The position numbers and the translations under genes are program-made. From contig DNOU01000218.1 in assembly GCA_003501835.1 (NCBI GenBank), positions 11,382 to 19,810 of the forward strand: a stretch of 8,429 bases of DNA, read 5' to 3'. Below, in pieces: positions 1 through 6,438 of this stretch. The notes beneath the pieces were generated by a model that was not told the origin of the DNA, made no database searches, and saw only the letters and a list, made by a program, of their open reading frames with translations. Numbering within the stretch: the first letter of the stretch is position 1; the number at the start of each line of letters is the position of its first letter. Origin of the DNA: Anaerolineaceae bacterium (GTDB lineage: Bacteria; Chloroflexota; Anaerolineae; Anaerolineales; Anaerolineaceae).

Positions 1-393
1 CGTTTTGTGCTCACCCGCGTGACCGACGCACTGAACGCCCGCATGAAGCCTGTCAACGGCAGCAAGGTGCTGGTGCTGGGCGCGGCGTACAAACCGGATA
101 TCGATGACCTCAGGGAATCTCCTGCGCTGGATGTCATCGGATTGCTGGAGAAAAAAGGCGCTGAAGTCGATTACCATGATCCATATGTTGCCTCCTTGCA
201 GTTGGAGGGCAAAACCCGGTACAGCGTCAAAGACCTGGACAAAGCGGTGCGCGAAGCGGATTGTGTGGTGATTGTCACCAATCACAAGAAATATGATTAT
301 GCAAAGATCCTTTCCGAGGCAAAGCTGATCGTGGACACCCGCAATGCACTTGGCAAGGCGGGTTACAAGAACGAAAAGGTGGTACGGCTCTAA
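1..393 (+). CDS. UDP-N-acetylglucosamine/nucleotide-sugar 6-dehydrogenase, C-terminal part (5' end outside window)
   Basis: This is the C-terminal UDP-binding domain of a UDP-glucose/GDP-mannose dehydrogenase family enzyme. The frame is open from base 1, so the catalytic and NAD-binding domains lie upstream of the window and no start is present. The translation has the family hallmark GAAYKPDIDDLRESPAL (around bases 79-129), then YHDPYV (about 172-189), ADCVVIVTNHKKYDY (about 256-300) and a terminal VDTRNA (about 331-348). This combination most resembles the WbpA/TviB-type UDP-GlcNAc 6-dehydrogenases, which oxidise C6 of UDP-GlcNAc to a uronic acid with NAD+. A UDP-ManNAc or UDP-glucose dehydrogenase cannot be excluded from this fragment. 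The stop TAA shares one base with the ATG of the epimerase (TAATG), so the two are probably translated in a coupled way and act in one nucleotide-sugar pathway. The family is firm, the substrate is inferred. Confidence 0.9.
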   Translation, partial: RFVLTRVTDALNARMKPVNGSKVLVLGAAYKPDIDDLRESPALDVIGLLEKKGAEVDYHDPYVASLQLEGKTRYSVKDLDKAVREADCVVIVTNHKKYDYAKILSEAKLIVDTRNALGKAGYKNEKVVRL

Positions 394-1370
394 TGTCAAA
401 ATACCTTGTGACCGGGGCGGCCGGGTTTATCGGCAGACGAGTGACCGAAATGCTGTGTGCAGAGGGTCACCTGGTGATTGGCATTGACAGTTTGAATGAC
501 AGTTATGACGTGCGCATGAAAACCTGGCGGCTCGAGCAACTCAAGCAGCTTCAGGGATTTCACTTCATGCACCGCGATATCTGCGACCCGCAGACATTCA
601 CCGAATTAACTCAGCATCACCCGGATGTGGAAGGGGTCATTCATCTTGCAGCCAGGGCAGGTGTTCGTCAGGCAGGCGAAATTCCAGAGGTTTACCTGCA
701 AACCAATGCCAACGGGACCTTGAATGTACTTGAGTGGTGCCGGCATTCCGGGGTGAAGAAGCTGGTACTGGCATCCACTTCCAGCATTTACGGTGCCAAC
801 CCTCCGCTGCCCACCACGGAGGAGGCGGATTCAAGCCATCCGCTGCAAATCTATGCTGCCAGCAAGAAGGCAGCAGAGGCGATGGCTTTTGTCTACCATC
901 ACCTGTACGGGCTGGATGTGACCGTATTCCGTTTTTTCACGGTTTACGGGCCGGCTGGGCGTCCAGACATGGTGATGTTCCGCTTTACCCAGTGGGTGGC
1001 GGAGGGCAAACAGGTGAAAGTGACCGGCGACGGCAATCAGATGCGTGGGTTCACTTATGTGGATGACATCGCCCGCGGCGTCATCGCCGGCTTGCAGCCG
1101 CTGGGCTACGAAATCATTAACCTGGGCGGGCACGAAACCATCACCATCAATGAATTGCTGGCGATGATCGAAAAGCAATTGGGCAGGCAGGCTTTGATCG
1201 AGTACATCCCCCGTCACCCTGCAGATGTGGATGCCAACTGGGCAAATGTGGACAAAGCTCGAAAAATGCTAGGGTGGGAACCCAGGGTCGAACTGGCTGA
1301 AGGTGTTCCTGCCCTGGTGGATTGGTATCAGCAGAATCGTTTCTGGGCAAGTCAGATTCTCACTCCATGA
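393..1370 (+). CDS. NAD-dependent nucleotide-sugar epimerase (UDP-glucuronate/UDP-GlcNAcA 4-epimerase-like)
   Basis: A 325-aa extended short-chain dehydrogenase/reductase of normal length for the family. The N-terminal Rossmann motif is TGAAGFIG (residues 7-14). HLAARAGVR (84-92) is a signature of UDP-uronate 4-epimerases. The catalytic Ser region is STSSIYG (128-134) and the YxxxK pair is Tyr154/Lys158. RFFTVYGPAGRPDM (180-193) and RGFTYVDDIARG (218-229) form the substrate-binding part, and the ending with DVDANWANVDKARKMLGW is typical of UDP-glucuronate epimerases. Such enzymes invert C4 of a UDP-sugar through a 4-keto intermediate using bound NAD+. Because the preceding gene is a UDP-GlcNAc-type dehydrogenase, UDP-GlcNAcA to UDP-GalNAcA is a plausible reaction (as in TviB/TviC), but UDP-GlcA to UDP-GalA is equally compatible. 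The ATG overlaps the previous stop by one base and is preceded by AAAGGTGG (375-382). The TGA stop lies inside ATGA, which starts the flippase. Confidence 0.9.
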   Translation: MSKYLVTGAAGFIGRRVTEMLCAEGHLVIGIDSLNDSYDVRMKTWRLEQLKQLQGFHFMHRDICDPQTFTELTQHHPDVEGVIHLAARAGVRQAGEIPEVYLQTNANGTLNVLEWCRHSGVKKLVLASTSSIYGANPPLPTTEEADSSHPLQIYAASKKAAEAMAFVYHHLYGLDVTVFRFFTVYGPAGRPDMVMFRFTQWVAEGKQVKVTGDGNQMRGFTYVDDIARGVIAGLQPLGYEIINLGGHETITINELLAMIEKQLGRQALIEYIPRHPADVDANWANVDKARKMLGWEPRVELAEGVPALVDWYQQNRFWASQILTP

Positions 1371-2725
1371 CCGTTCTACGTGGGAAACTCTCGACCTTAT
1401 TAAAGGAAGACACCAGCTTACGCCGGGTGCTGCGTAATACCAGCTATATGTTCAGCTCACAGACAATCACCCTGGTGCTTGCCCTGGTTCAGAGCGTCTT
1501 CGCTGCCCGTCTGCTGGGCACAGCCGGCTTTGGTATGATCGGCATCATTACCCAGTTTGTGAGCAGCGTCAACCGCATCTTTTCCTTTCGCATGAGTGAA
1601 TTCATCGTTCGTTTCCTGGGGAAGGAGCTTAACGATCGTAACATTGACCGCGCCGGGGCGGTGGTCAAGGCAGCGGGAGCCGTGGAAGCGGTGACTTCGA
1701 TTGCGGCATATCTGGCGCTTTATCTGCTGGCGCCGCTGGGCGCGCAGTATATCGCCAAGGATCCCTCGGTCACCGGGTTGATCCGCCTGTTCGGGTTGTC
1801 CATCCTGGCCCAGATCACCACTGAAACCGCCAACGGCGTGCTGCAGATCACCAATCATTTTCGCACCCAGGCGATCATCAATACCCTGCAGGGCACGGTT
1901 ACCGCGGTGATGATCTTCATCGCCTTTCTGCTCAAGGCGGATTTGATTTTCGTACTCTGGGCGTACCTGATCGGTAAATTCATCACCGGTTTGCTGCCTA
2001 TTCTGATGGCCATCCTTTACCTGGAACGGCATCTCAAACGCGGATGGTGGCACGCTCCATTCTCACTGCTGCCATCCTTTAAGGAAATGGCAGGTTTTGC
2101 GGTCAGCACCAATTTGAGCGGATCAGTAAAGATGCTTTCCACCGAAAGCGAAGCTCTGTGGGTGGGGTACTTCCTTGATCCTGCCGCAGTGGGGCTTTAC
2201 AAGATCGCCCTGGCGATTGTCACTCCTCTGATGATGCCCATCACCCCCTTCATCGCCACCACCTTTCCTGAAATTACGCGCAGTGTGGTCGCCAGGAAGT
2301 GGCGTCAACTCAGACAGCTTCTCAAGCGGGTGACGGCCATCTCCGCTGCCTGGACTTTCATTGTATTTCTCGGCATGGCGTTGTTTGGACGCTGGGTGAT
2401 CACAGCATTTTACTCTGCTCAATTTATTGGAGCCTACCCGGCATTGATGATCCTCATCCTGGGGTTTGGCGTGGCGAACATCTTCTTCTGGAATCGCACG
2501 CTTCTGCTTTCCTTTGGCCGGGCAAACATTCCCTTATATGTTCTGGCAGCGGCGATGCTTTTGAAGATCGGGCTCTCGTTTGTGGTGGTCCCTGTGTTCG
2601 GTATCAATGGCGAGGCTGCACTGCTCGCAGGGAACCAGGTCCTTTCCGTGGGGGCATTGGTCGTGATCGGCCTGCTGATGATTCGTAAGGCTGAAAGAGT
2701 CGAACCCGAAGGGGCGTCATTGTGA
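1367..2725 (+). CDS. Wzx-like polysaccharide flippase (MOP superfamily)
   Basis: A 452-aa integral membrane protein with about 12 hydrophobic segments (for example around residues 32-47, 55-73, 106-124, 175-190, 193-218, 280-300, 325-347, 357-376, 388-411 and 415-438). It has the Polysacc_synt/MATE-like layout of Wzx flippases. An early segment reads FAARLLGTAGFGMIGII (45-61), matching the usual 'ARLLGPEGFG' signature after the first helix, and later 'GLYKIALAIVTPL' (276-288) and 'INGEAALLAGN' (413-423) occur at the expected places. Proteins of this family move undecaprenyl-linked glycans from the cytoplasmic to the outer face of the membrane. I chose ATG 1367 over the upstream TTG at 1322. 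The ATG forms the classic ATGA overlap with the epimerase stop, while the longer form would overlap it by 49 nt and add a non-family extension. No convincing Shine-Dalgarno sequence precedes it, so coupling to the upstream gene is likely. The exported glycan is unknown. Confidence 0.88.
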   Translation: MTVLRGKLSTLLKEDTSLRRVLRNTSYMFSSQTITLVLALVQSVFAARLLGTAGFGMIGIITQFVSSVNRIFSFRMSEFIVRFLGKELNDRNIDRAGAVVKAAGAVEAVTSIAAYLALYLLAPLGAQYIAKDPSVTGLIRLFGLSILAQITTETANGVLQITNHFRTQAIINTLQGTVTAVMIFIAFLLKADLIFVLWAYLIGKFITGLLPILMAILYLERHLKRGWWHAPFSLLPSFKEMAGFAVSTNLSGSVKMLSTESEALWVGYFLDPAAVGLYKIALAIVTPLMMPITPFIATTFPEITRSVVARKWRQLRQLLKRVTAISAAWTFIVFLGMALFGRWVITAFYSAQFIGAYPALMILILGFGVANIFFWNRTLLLSFGRANIPLYVLAAAMLLKIGLSFVVVPVFGINGEAALLAGNQVLSVGALVVIGLLMIRKAERVEPEGASL

Positions 2726-3873
2726 AAATCGCCTATGTGGCTGCTGCACAGATTCCCTCCACCCGGGCGAACAGTATCCAGGTGATGAAAGTCTGCCAGG
2801 CGCTCAAGCAGAACGGACAGGAGATCCGCCTGTATGTACCCGGCAGGTTACCCACCCGCTGGGACGTGCTTAAGCAGCAGTATGGGCTGAGCACAAGCTT
2901 TGATATTGAGTGGATTTCGAACTGGCGAATCTTGAAGTACCTGGATTTCACCTTCAAGTCGCTTCAGGCTGTTCGCCAATGGCGGGCAGATATCGTTTAC
3001 ACGCGCATGCTGCAGGTGGCTCGTTCTGCGGCACTCTCCGGTCTGCCGGTGATCCTGGAGTTGCACAATGTGCCTTCAGGCAGATTTGGTCCCTCTCGAT
3101 TACGCGACTTTCTGTGTACACCGGTGCACAAGCGCGTGGTGTTCATCACCCGGTCACTCCGCCAGCTCGTTGAAGAACAATTGGAACTCGAGATCCCCGA
3201 TGAAGAAGTGATCATTGGACCTGATGGGGTTGATCTGGAACGTTATGAAAACCTGCCTTCACCTGGAGATGCCAGAAGGGAATTGGGATTCCCCGAACGG
3301 GTTACAGCCCTGTATAGCGGCAGCTTTTACCAGGGACGGGGGATGCAGACGTTGTACGACCTGGCAGCTGCCCTTCCCAACCTGCAATTTGTGTGGGTGG
3401 GCGGAACCTCGGATGAGGTGAAAGGCTGGAAACAAAAGCTCGCGGCTGGCGGGATCAACAACGTGATCCTGACAGGATTCGTGAGCAATGGAAAACTTCC
3501 CCGTTACCAGGCGGCAGCAGAAATGCTCCTCATGCCCTACAGCCTTATTGTGGCAGCTTCGAGCGGAGGGAACATTGCAGGCGTCACCAGCCCGATGAAA
3601 CTTTTTGAATACATGGCGTGCGGCAGGGCAATCGTGACCAGCGATCTTCCGGTGTTGCATGAAGTTCTCAATGAAGCGAATGCCATTTTCCTCCCTCCGG
3701 ACGACCTGGAAACCTGGAAAATGACCCTGCAATCCCTCTCTGAAGATGAACCGCGCCGGCAGAGACTGGCAGGCCAGGCACTGGCGGATGCGCAGCAATT
3801 TTCCTGGCGCAGCCGCATGCAGCAGATCCTGGATGGATGGACAACCCTGCAACAGAAGGTGAGTGATGACTAA
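2722..3873 (+). CDS. GT4-like glycosyltransferase (GT-B fold)
   Basis: A 383-aa cytoplasmic or membrane-associated glycosyltransferase with two Rossmann-like halves. The N-terminal acceptor domain starts MKIAYVAAAQIPSTRANSIQVMK, where the S/T-R-A-N-S-I-Q-V segment is typical of this group. ELHN lies at 113-116. The inter-domain segment is IIGPDGVDLERY (164-175). The donor domain has LYSGSFYQGRG (197-207), VWVGG (224-228), ILTGFV (249-254) and the nucleotide-sugar loop SPMKLFEYMACGRAIVTSD (290-308). That loop keeps the second Glu (E296) of the usual EX7E motif, but the first position is a Val (V288), as in many SP-x-K-x-FEYMA family members. A sugar is transferred from a nucleotide donor to a growing lipid-linked glycan; neither can be named. 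The start is GTG, overlapping the flippase stop (GTGA) and preceded by GAAGGGG at 2708-2714 with a 7-nt spacer, which supports it. The 3' end overlaps the next gene by 8 nt. Confidence 0.9.
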   Translation: MKIAYVAAAQIPSTRANSIQVMKVCQALKQNGQEIRLYVPGRLPTRWDVLKQQYGLSTSFDIEWISNWRILKYLDFTFKSLQAVRQWRADIVYTRMLQVARSAALSGLPVILELHNVPSGRFGPSRLRDFLCTPVHKRVVFITRSLRQLVEEQLELEIPDEEVIIGPDGVDLERYENLPSPGDARRELGFPERVTALYSGSFYQGRGMQTLYDLAAALPNLQFVWVGGTSDEVKGWKQKLAAGGINNVILTGFVSNGKLPRYQAAAEMLLMPYSLIVAASSGGNIAGVTSPMKLFEYMACGRAIVTSDLPVLHEVLNEANAIFLPPDDLETWKMTLQSLSEDEPRRQRLAGQALADAQQFSWRSRMQQILDGWTTLQQKVSDD

Positions 3874-5422
3874 ATCCCCGACCTTGCTCAAGGATGCTCT
3901 ATTTTCTTTTATTGCCGGGGCTGTGCTGGGATCGCTGCTGGCAGCATTTTCTCCCCCACCGTTCTGGCAGGGTTTCTTCGGTGGATTTGTCTTATCCACA
4001 CTGGCCTTTTTTGCTTTGATCCGTACCTGGAGATGGTCAGGGTCAGAGAAGATGCTTGGGATCATTATGCTGACGGCATTTGTGCTCAGGATTGGGCTGG
4101 GTGCCCTCTTTTTGAACATCCTCCCCTCTGCCGGATACGCCGATTCAGCAGTACAAAAAGCGGGCTATGTTTATTCTGATGCCTATGAAAGGGACCAGGC
4201 TGCCATTCAGCTGGTGCAGAGCGGGCAATCTGTCTTTACTCCATTCCTCAATCAACTTAAATCCGACCAGTACGGAGGGTTGCTGACCATCAGCGCGCTC
4301 ATGTACCTGATCTTCAGTCCTGATACCGCCCGGCCATTGTTGATCACACTCCTGGGTGGTTTCACCATGACCATTGGCCTGGCGTTCTTCTGGGCAGCGC
4401 TCAAGCAGCGGTTCAGCAGCCGGTTCGCTTTAATCGCCTCCTGGGTGTTGGCTCTTTACCCTGAGGGAGTGCTGTTGGGCGCCTCACAGATGCGCGAACC
4501 CTTTCTGATGGGTCTGGGATGCATCGCTTTTTGGTCGGCACTTCAATGGAAAGAGCAAAAGCTGAAAGCATTCCTGACTTTTGCCGCCAGCCTGGTTGGA
4601 ATGGTACTCTTCTCCCCTCCTGCCGGTATGGTTATCGGCGGTACCTGCCTGGCGCTTGTGCTGCTGGAATTCACCATCGAAACCGAGACCATTGTCAACC
4701 GCTGGACAGGCATCGAGGTGTTGACCCTCCTGGGTTTTGCCGCATTCATCAGCGGATGGATGTGGCTGCAGCCTACGCTGTACTATGAAGTCTACTCTGC
4801 GAAAATGGCATCGGGCATGTTGCAATACTTGTTTGACTTGATCCCTGCAACCCTGACCGTGCCTTTTGTCACTGTCTACGGTTTGCTGCAGCCGGTACTG
4901 CCTGCTGCCATTGTTGAACCCTCCATACCTTTCTGGACGATTCTCGGCATCATCCGGGCGGGGGGCTGGTACTTCATGCTCCCTTTTTTGCTCTACAGCC
5001 TGTTTGCATTGTGGAAGAGCGCAAAGCAGCAAAACGGCTGGATCCTGGTGCTGGTGGGGGTGGTTTTCTTTGCCTGGACAGTTGTCTCATCAGCCAGGGC
5101 GGCGGGTGACCAGTGGGATAACCCCCGCTACCGGGCGATCCTGCTGCCATTCATGGCGATGGTCTTTACATGGGTCTGGCTGAGGGTCAGGCAAACACAT
5201 TCCAGCTGGTTCTGGCGGTGGGTGGCGGTGGTAGCTGTGCTGACCATTGGGTTTACCAACTGGTACTTTTCCCGTACATGGGGGGTTGGCATCTACATGT
5301 CCTTCTTCACACTGGTGGCAGACGTGGCAGTGATTTCAACACTGATCCTGTTGGGAGGGGCAATTTGGGACTGCACGAAGAAACGCAAAGGCAGACTGCA
5401 GAAGGATCTCCCCCATGGATGA
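3866..5422 (+). CDS. Polytopic membrane protein, GT-C-like glycosyltransferase or O-antigen polymerase
   Basis: A 518-aa protein made almost entirely of hydrophobic helices, roughly 13-15 of them (for example 11-28, 36-54, 66-86, 158-178, 186-205, 234-250, 253-270, 283-301, 355-380, 392-410, 448-466 and 475-501). After the third helix comes a polar stretch of about 50 residues (87-137) with YSDAYERDQAAIQL and SDQYGG. Acidic residues in a first large loop are where GT-C enzymes place catalytic Asp. Other visible motifs are SQMREPFLMG (207-216) and DNPRYRAILLP (418-428); NPRYR-type segments recur in family-39-like glycosyltransferases and related polymer synthases. The likely role is adding a sugar from a polyprenyl-phosphate donor, or polymerising repeat units (Wzy), on the outer face after flipping. 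The protein family is not certain. The reading frame also contains GTG at 3863, but ATG 3866 is better placed behind AGAAGGTGA (3854-3862). It overlaps the glycosyltransferase by 8 nt and the next gene by 8 nt. Confidence 0.8.
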   Translation: MTKSPTLLKDALFSFIAGAVLGSLLAAFSPPPFWQGFFGGFVLSTLAFFALIRTWRWSGSEKMLGIIMLTAFVLRIGLGALFLNILPSAGYADSAVQKAGYVYSDAYERDQAAIQLVQSGQSVFTPFLNQLKSDQYGGLLTISALMYLIFSPDTARPLLITLLGGFTMTIGLAFFWAALKQRFSSRFALIASWVLALYPEGVLLGASQMREPFLMGLGCIAFWSALQWKEQKLKAFLTFAASLVGMVLFSPPAGMVIGGTCLALVLLEFTIETETIVNRWTGIEVLTLLGFAAFISGWMWLQPTLYYEVYSAKMASGMLQYLFDLIPATLTVPFVTVYGLLQPVLPAAIVEPSIPFWTILGIIRAGGWYFMLPFLLYSLFALWKSAKQQNGWILVLVGVVFFAWTVVSSARAAGDQWDNPRYRAILLPFMAMVFTWVWLRVRQTHSSWFWRWVAVVAVLTIGFTNWYFSRTWGVGIYMSFFTLVADVAVISTLILLGGAIWDCTKKRKGRLQKDLPHG

Positions 5423-5888
5423 TTATTCAAAGAAAGTGCTCAGGCAATATACCCTGGATGCTGCCAGCATCCTGAGACACAGCGTGCTCTTAATTGAAAG
5501 AGGCGAACAAAGCTTCTACCGTGTGGCGGCAGCCCAACTGCGCATTCTATTATGCGACACCACCTTCCGTCATAACCAGGTGGAGGAGATTGCGGTTCTG
5601 CCCATTCTCTTTCCCGATATGCAGCTCCCGGCTTTGGATCCAGTCCTGGAGGGGGATCAAACCCGGCGGATGCCCCTGCGAGAGTGGTTGGACCAGCCTG
5701 CTTCCTCATGCTCCAATCTGACCGTGCGTCAGGTGATCCGCAGAATTTGTGATGTGGATGGTGGAGCGCATGTGGATCCCAAACCGGTCAATGGCATTCC
5801 CACCGGTTGCGACCAGGTGGAGTGGATTTTGAGGATCGCCAGAATTTTACAGCCGGAATTGGACAAAGCGTTGGAAATTCAGCCTTAG
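5415..5888 (+). CDS. Unrecognised conserved-looking 157-aa soluble protein
   Basis: I do not recognise a characterised family. The product is soluble, without a signal peptide or membrane helix, and probably mostly helical at the N terminus (residues 5-48). Distinctive segments are SFYRVAAAQLRILLCD (33-48), FPDMQLPALDPVL (66-78), the polar LREWLDQPASSCSNLTVRQVIRRICD (88-113) and GGAHVDPKPVN (116-126), followed by a C-terminal helix (134-154). The GGAHVDP motif recurs, as far as I recall, in uncharacterised bacterial proteins and may be a ligand site; this is only an impression. Four cysteines (47, 99, 112, 132) are present, without a zinc-ribbon spacing. A strong AGAAGGA ends at 5406, 8 nt before ATG 5415, and the start overlaps the preceding stop by 8 nt, so it is a genuine, co-transcribed last gene of the polysaccharide operon. 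Its tail overlaps the convergent gene by 4 nt. Its job in the pathway is unknown. Confidence 0.8.
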   Translation: MDDYSKKVLRQYTLDAASILRHSVLLIERGEQSFYRVAAAQLRILLCDTTFRHNQVEEIAVLPILFPDMQLPALDPVLEGDQTRRMPLREWLDQPASSCSNLTVRQVIRRICDVDGGAHVDPKPVNGIPTGCDQVEWILRIARILQPELDKALEIQP

Positions 5889-6193
5889 TGGATCCAGGAT
5901 CCCACTTCATCCCAGGCGTATTCAAGATGGCTGGAGAGGTTTTTGCCAGCCTTTCTTCTTACCTGTTCCTGGGCATATTGCATTAAAGGTAGACCGCCAA
6001 TGGCATCCAGACGCCGACCGATGCGAATTGCCCCGATATGCCGGCATTGTGCATTGAATTGTCCACCCGGGTGCTCCGAAAGGTAATCATCCAACTTGCC
6101 AATGCGAATCAGTTCATCGATCAGATCGGCAACTTCCTTCCGGTTTTCGGATGGGTAGGGTCTTGGTTTGAACAAGCCAGAAAATAAACCCAT
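5885..6193 (-). CDS. Small conserved-looking protein of unknown function (102 aa)
   Basis: A short soluble protein on the opposite strand to everything else in the window. It opens with a hydrophobic MGLFSGLF followed by basic/proline residues (KPRPYPSENRKE), then a helical LIDELIRIGKLDDYLSE (24-40). GGQFNAQCRHIGAIRIG (43-59), RLDAIGGLPLM (61-71) and HLEYAWDEVGSW (89-100) follow. The FNxQCRHI, IGxRLxxIGG and HLEYAWD blocks look like strongly conserved motifs of a small uncharacterised family that I associate with Chloroflexota and some Firmicutes, though I cannot name it. A single Cys50 beside His52 and the Asp/Glu-rich C-terminal block are the main candidate functional residues. The start is well supported by AAGGAG (6204 to 6199 on the - strand), five bases before ATG. 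It has its own intergenic region and is not part of the surrounding operons. Membership of a real family is likely; the function is unknown. Confidence 0.78.
   Translation of the reverse strand: MGLFSGLFKPRPYPSENRKEVADLIDELIRIGKLDDYLSEHPGGQFNAQCRHIGAIRIGRRLDAIGGLPLMQYAQEQVRRKAGKNLSSHLEYAWDEVGSWIH
5888..5905. other. Short hairpin at the convergent gene junction
   Basis: GTGG (5888-5891) can pair with CCAC (5902-5905), and ATC (5892-5894) with GAT (5898-5900), leaving one bulged C and a CAG loop. It lies exactly where the rightward operon ends and the leftward gene ends. No T-tract follows on either strand, so it would be a poor intrinsic terminator by itself; it may still slow polymerase or protect 3' ends. 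The sequence also encodes the last residues (GSWIH) of the leftward gene. Confidence 0.25.
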
Positions 6194-6198
6194 AAGCG

Positions 6199-6204
6199 CT
6201 CCTT
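6199..6204 (-). promoter_or_regulatory. Ribosome binding site of the 102-aa leftward gene
   Basis: AAGGAG on the - strand, five bases before the ATG at 6193. It is a near-perfect Shine-Dalgarno sequence and fixes the start of this small gene. Confidence 0.75.
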
Positions 6205-6221
6205 GGGTGCGAACATTGGTT

Positions 6222-6247
6222 AATTGATCATACTATAGAATTGATCA
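6222..6247. repeat. Two direct AATTGATCA repeats, 17 bp apart
   Basis: AATTGATCA occurs at 6222-6230 and again at 6239-6247, in the same orientation and offset by 17 bp (about one and a half helical turns). Each contains the palindrome TGATCA. The pair brackets the candidate -10 region of the leftward gene, a typical position for an operator. A third partial copy, AATTGATC, lies at 6375-6382 in the facing promoter. The repeats are seen directly; regulatory function is inferred. Confidence 0.4.
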
Positions 6248-6254
6248 CTGCGAA
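6227..6254 (-). promoter_or_regulatory. Possible sigma70 promoter for the leftward 102-aa gene
   Basis: On the - strand TTCGCA (6254 to 6249) and TATGAT (6232 to 6227) are separated by 16 bases, matching the -35 and -10 consensus at 4 and 5 of 6 positions. Transcription would begin near 6220 and give a leader of about 27 nt carrying the AAGGAG site. An alternative -10, TATAGT, sits five bases further upstream (6237 to 6232) but lacks a well-spaced -35. The -10 is bracketed by two AATTGATCA copies. Confidence 0.35.
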
Positions 6255-6259
6255 CAAAT

Positions 6260-6283
6260 CACTCACTGCATTCGTAGCGAGTG
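6260..6283. other. Imperfect hairpin in the divergent intergenic region
   Basis: CACTC (6260-6264) pairs with GAGTG (6279-6283), and CTG (6266-6268) with TAG (6275-6277) using one G-T pair, around a CATTCG loop with an A/C mismatch. It lies upstream of both divergent start sites and has no T-tract, so it would not be transcribed in the leader of either gene as drawn. It could equally be chance. Apart from this, the promoters and the repeats, I see nothing in 6194-6438. Confidence 0.2.
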
Positions 6284-6376
6284 GGTTGCCGCAGGACTGT
6301 TTTATAACCTGAAACTGCGATGACTTCCAGGGTTAACGAGGTCACCCGGGCAATGACAGATTTCATGTAGAGAAAA

Positions 6377-6406
6377 TTGATCTGATGGATAAACAGAGCG
6401 TAAAAT
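6377..6406 (+). promoter_or_regulatory. Sigma70-type promoter of the PIG-L deacetylase gene
   Basis: TTGATC (6377-6382) and TAAAAT (6401-6406) are separated by 18 bases and match the -35 and -10 consensus at 4 and 5 of 6 positions. Transcription would start near 6413, giving a leader of about 26 nt that contains the GGAGG site at 6430-6434. This places the upstream in-frame ATG (6385) inside the promoter, so it cannot be used by this transcript. The -35 coincides with the third AATTGATC copy (6375-6382). Confidence 0.55.
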
Positions 6407-6429
6407 TAAGGTCAACCAAACACCATCAC

Positions 6430-6434
6430 GGAGG
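6430..6434 (+). promoter_or_regulatory. Ribosome binding site deciding the PIG-L start
   Basis: GGAGG lies four bases before ATG 6439. The alternative ATG 6385 has no comparable site. This, the promoter position and the family's usual N terminus all choose 6439. Confidence 0.7.
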
Positions 6435-6438
6435 CAAC

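Noticed and set aside
1322..1366. TTG-initiated N-terminal extension of the flippase
   Set aside because: It would overlap the epimerase by 49 nt, has no ribosome binding site, and ATG 1367 gives a standard 4-nt overlap.
1457..2053. 198-codon open frame on the - strand
   Set aside because: It is antisense to the flippase and is full of Asp/Gly/Gln/His, as expected from the reverse complement of membrane-protein codons. No motif is seen.
3259..4119. 286-codon open frame on the - strand
   Set aside because: It lies wholly antisense to the glycosyltransferase and the start of the membrane protein gene, has low-complexity His/Cys/Pro-rich content, and no Shine-Dalgarno sequence or family motif. 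It is a shadow of GC-biased codons.
4484..5032. 182-codon open frame on the - strand
   Set aside because: It is antisense to the polytopic membrane protein, with the same polar composition artefact, and has no start signals.
6260..6283. Hairpin read as an intrinsic terminator
   Set aside because: There is no T-tract on either strand, the stem is interrupted, and it lies upstream of both divergent genes, where no transcript is expected to end.
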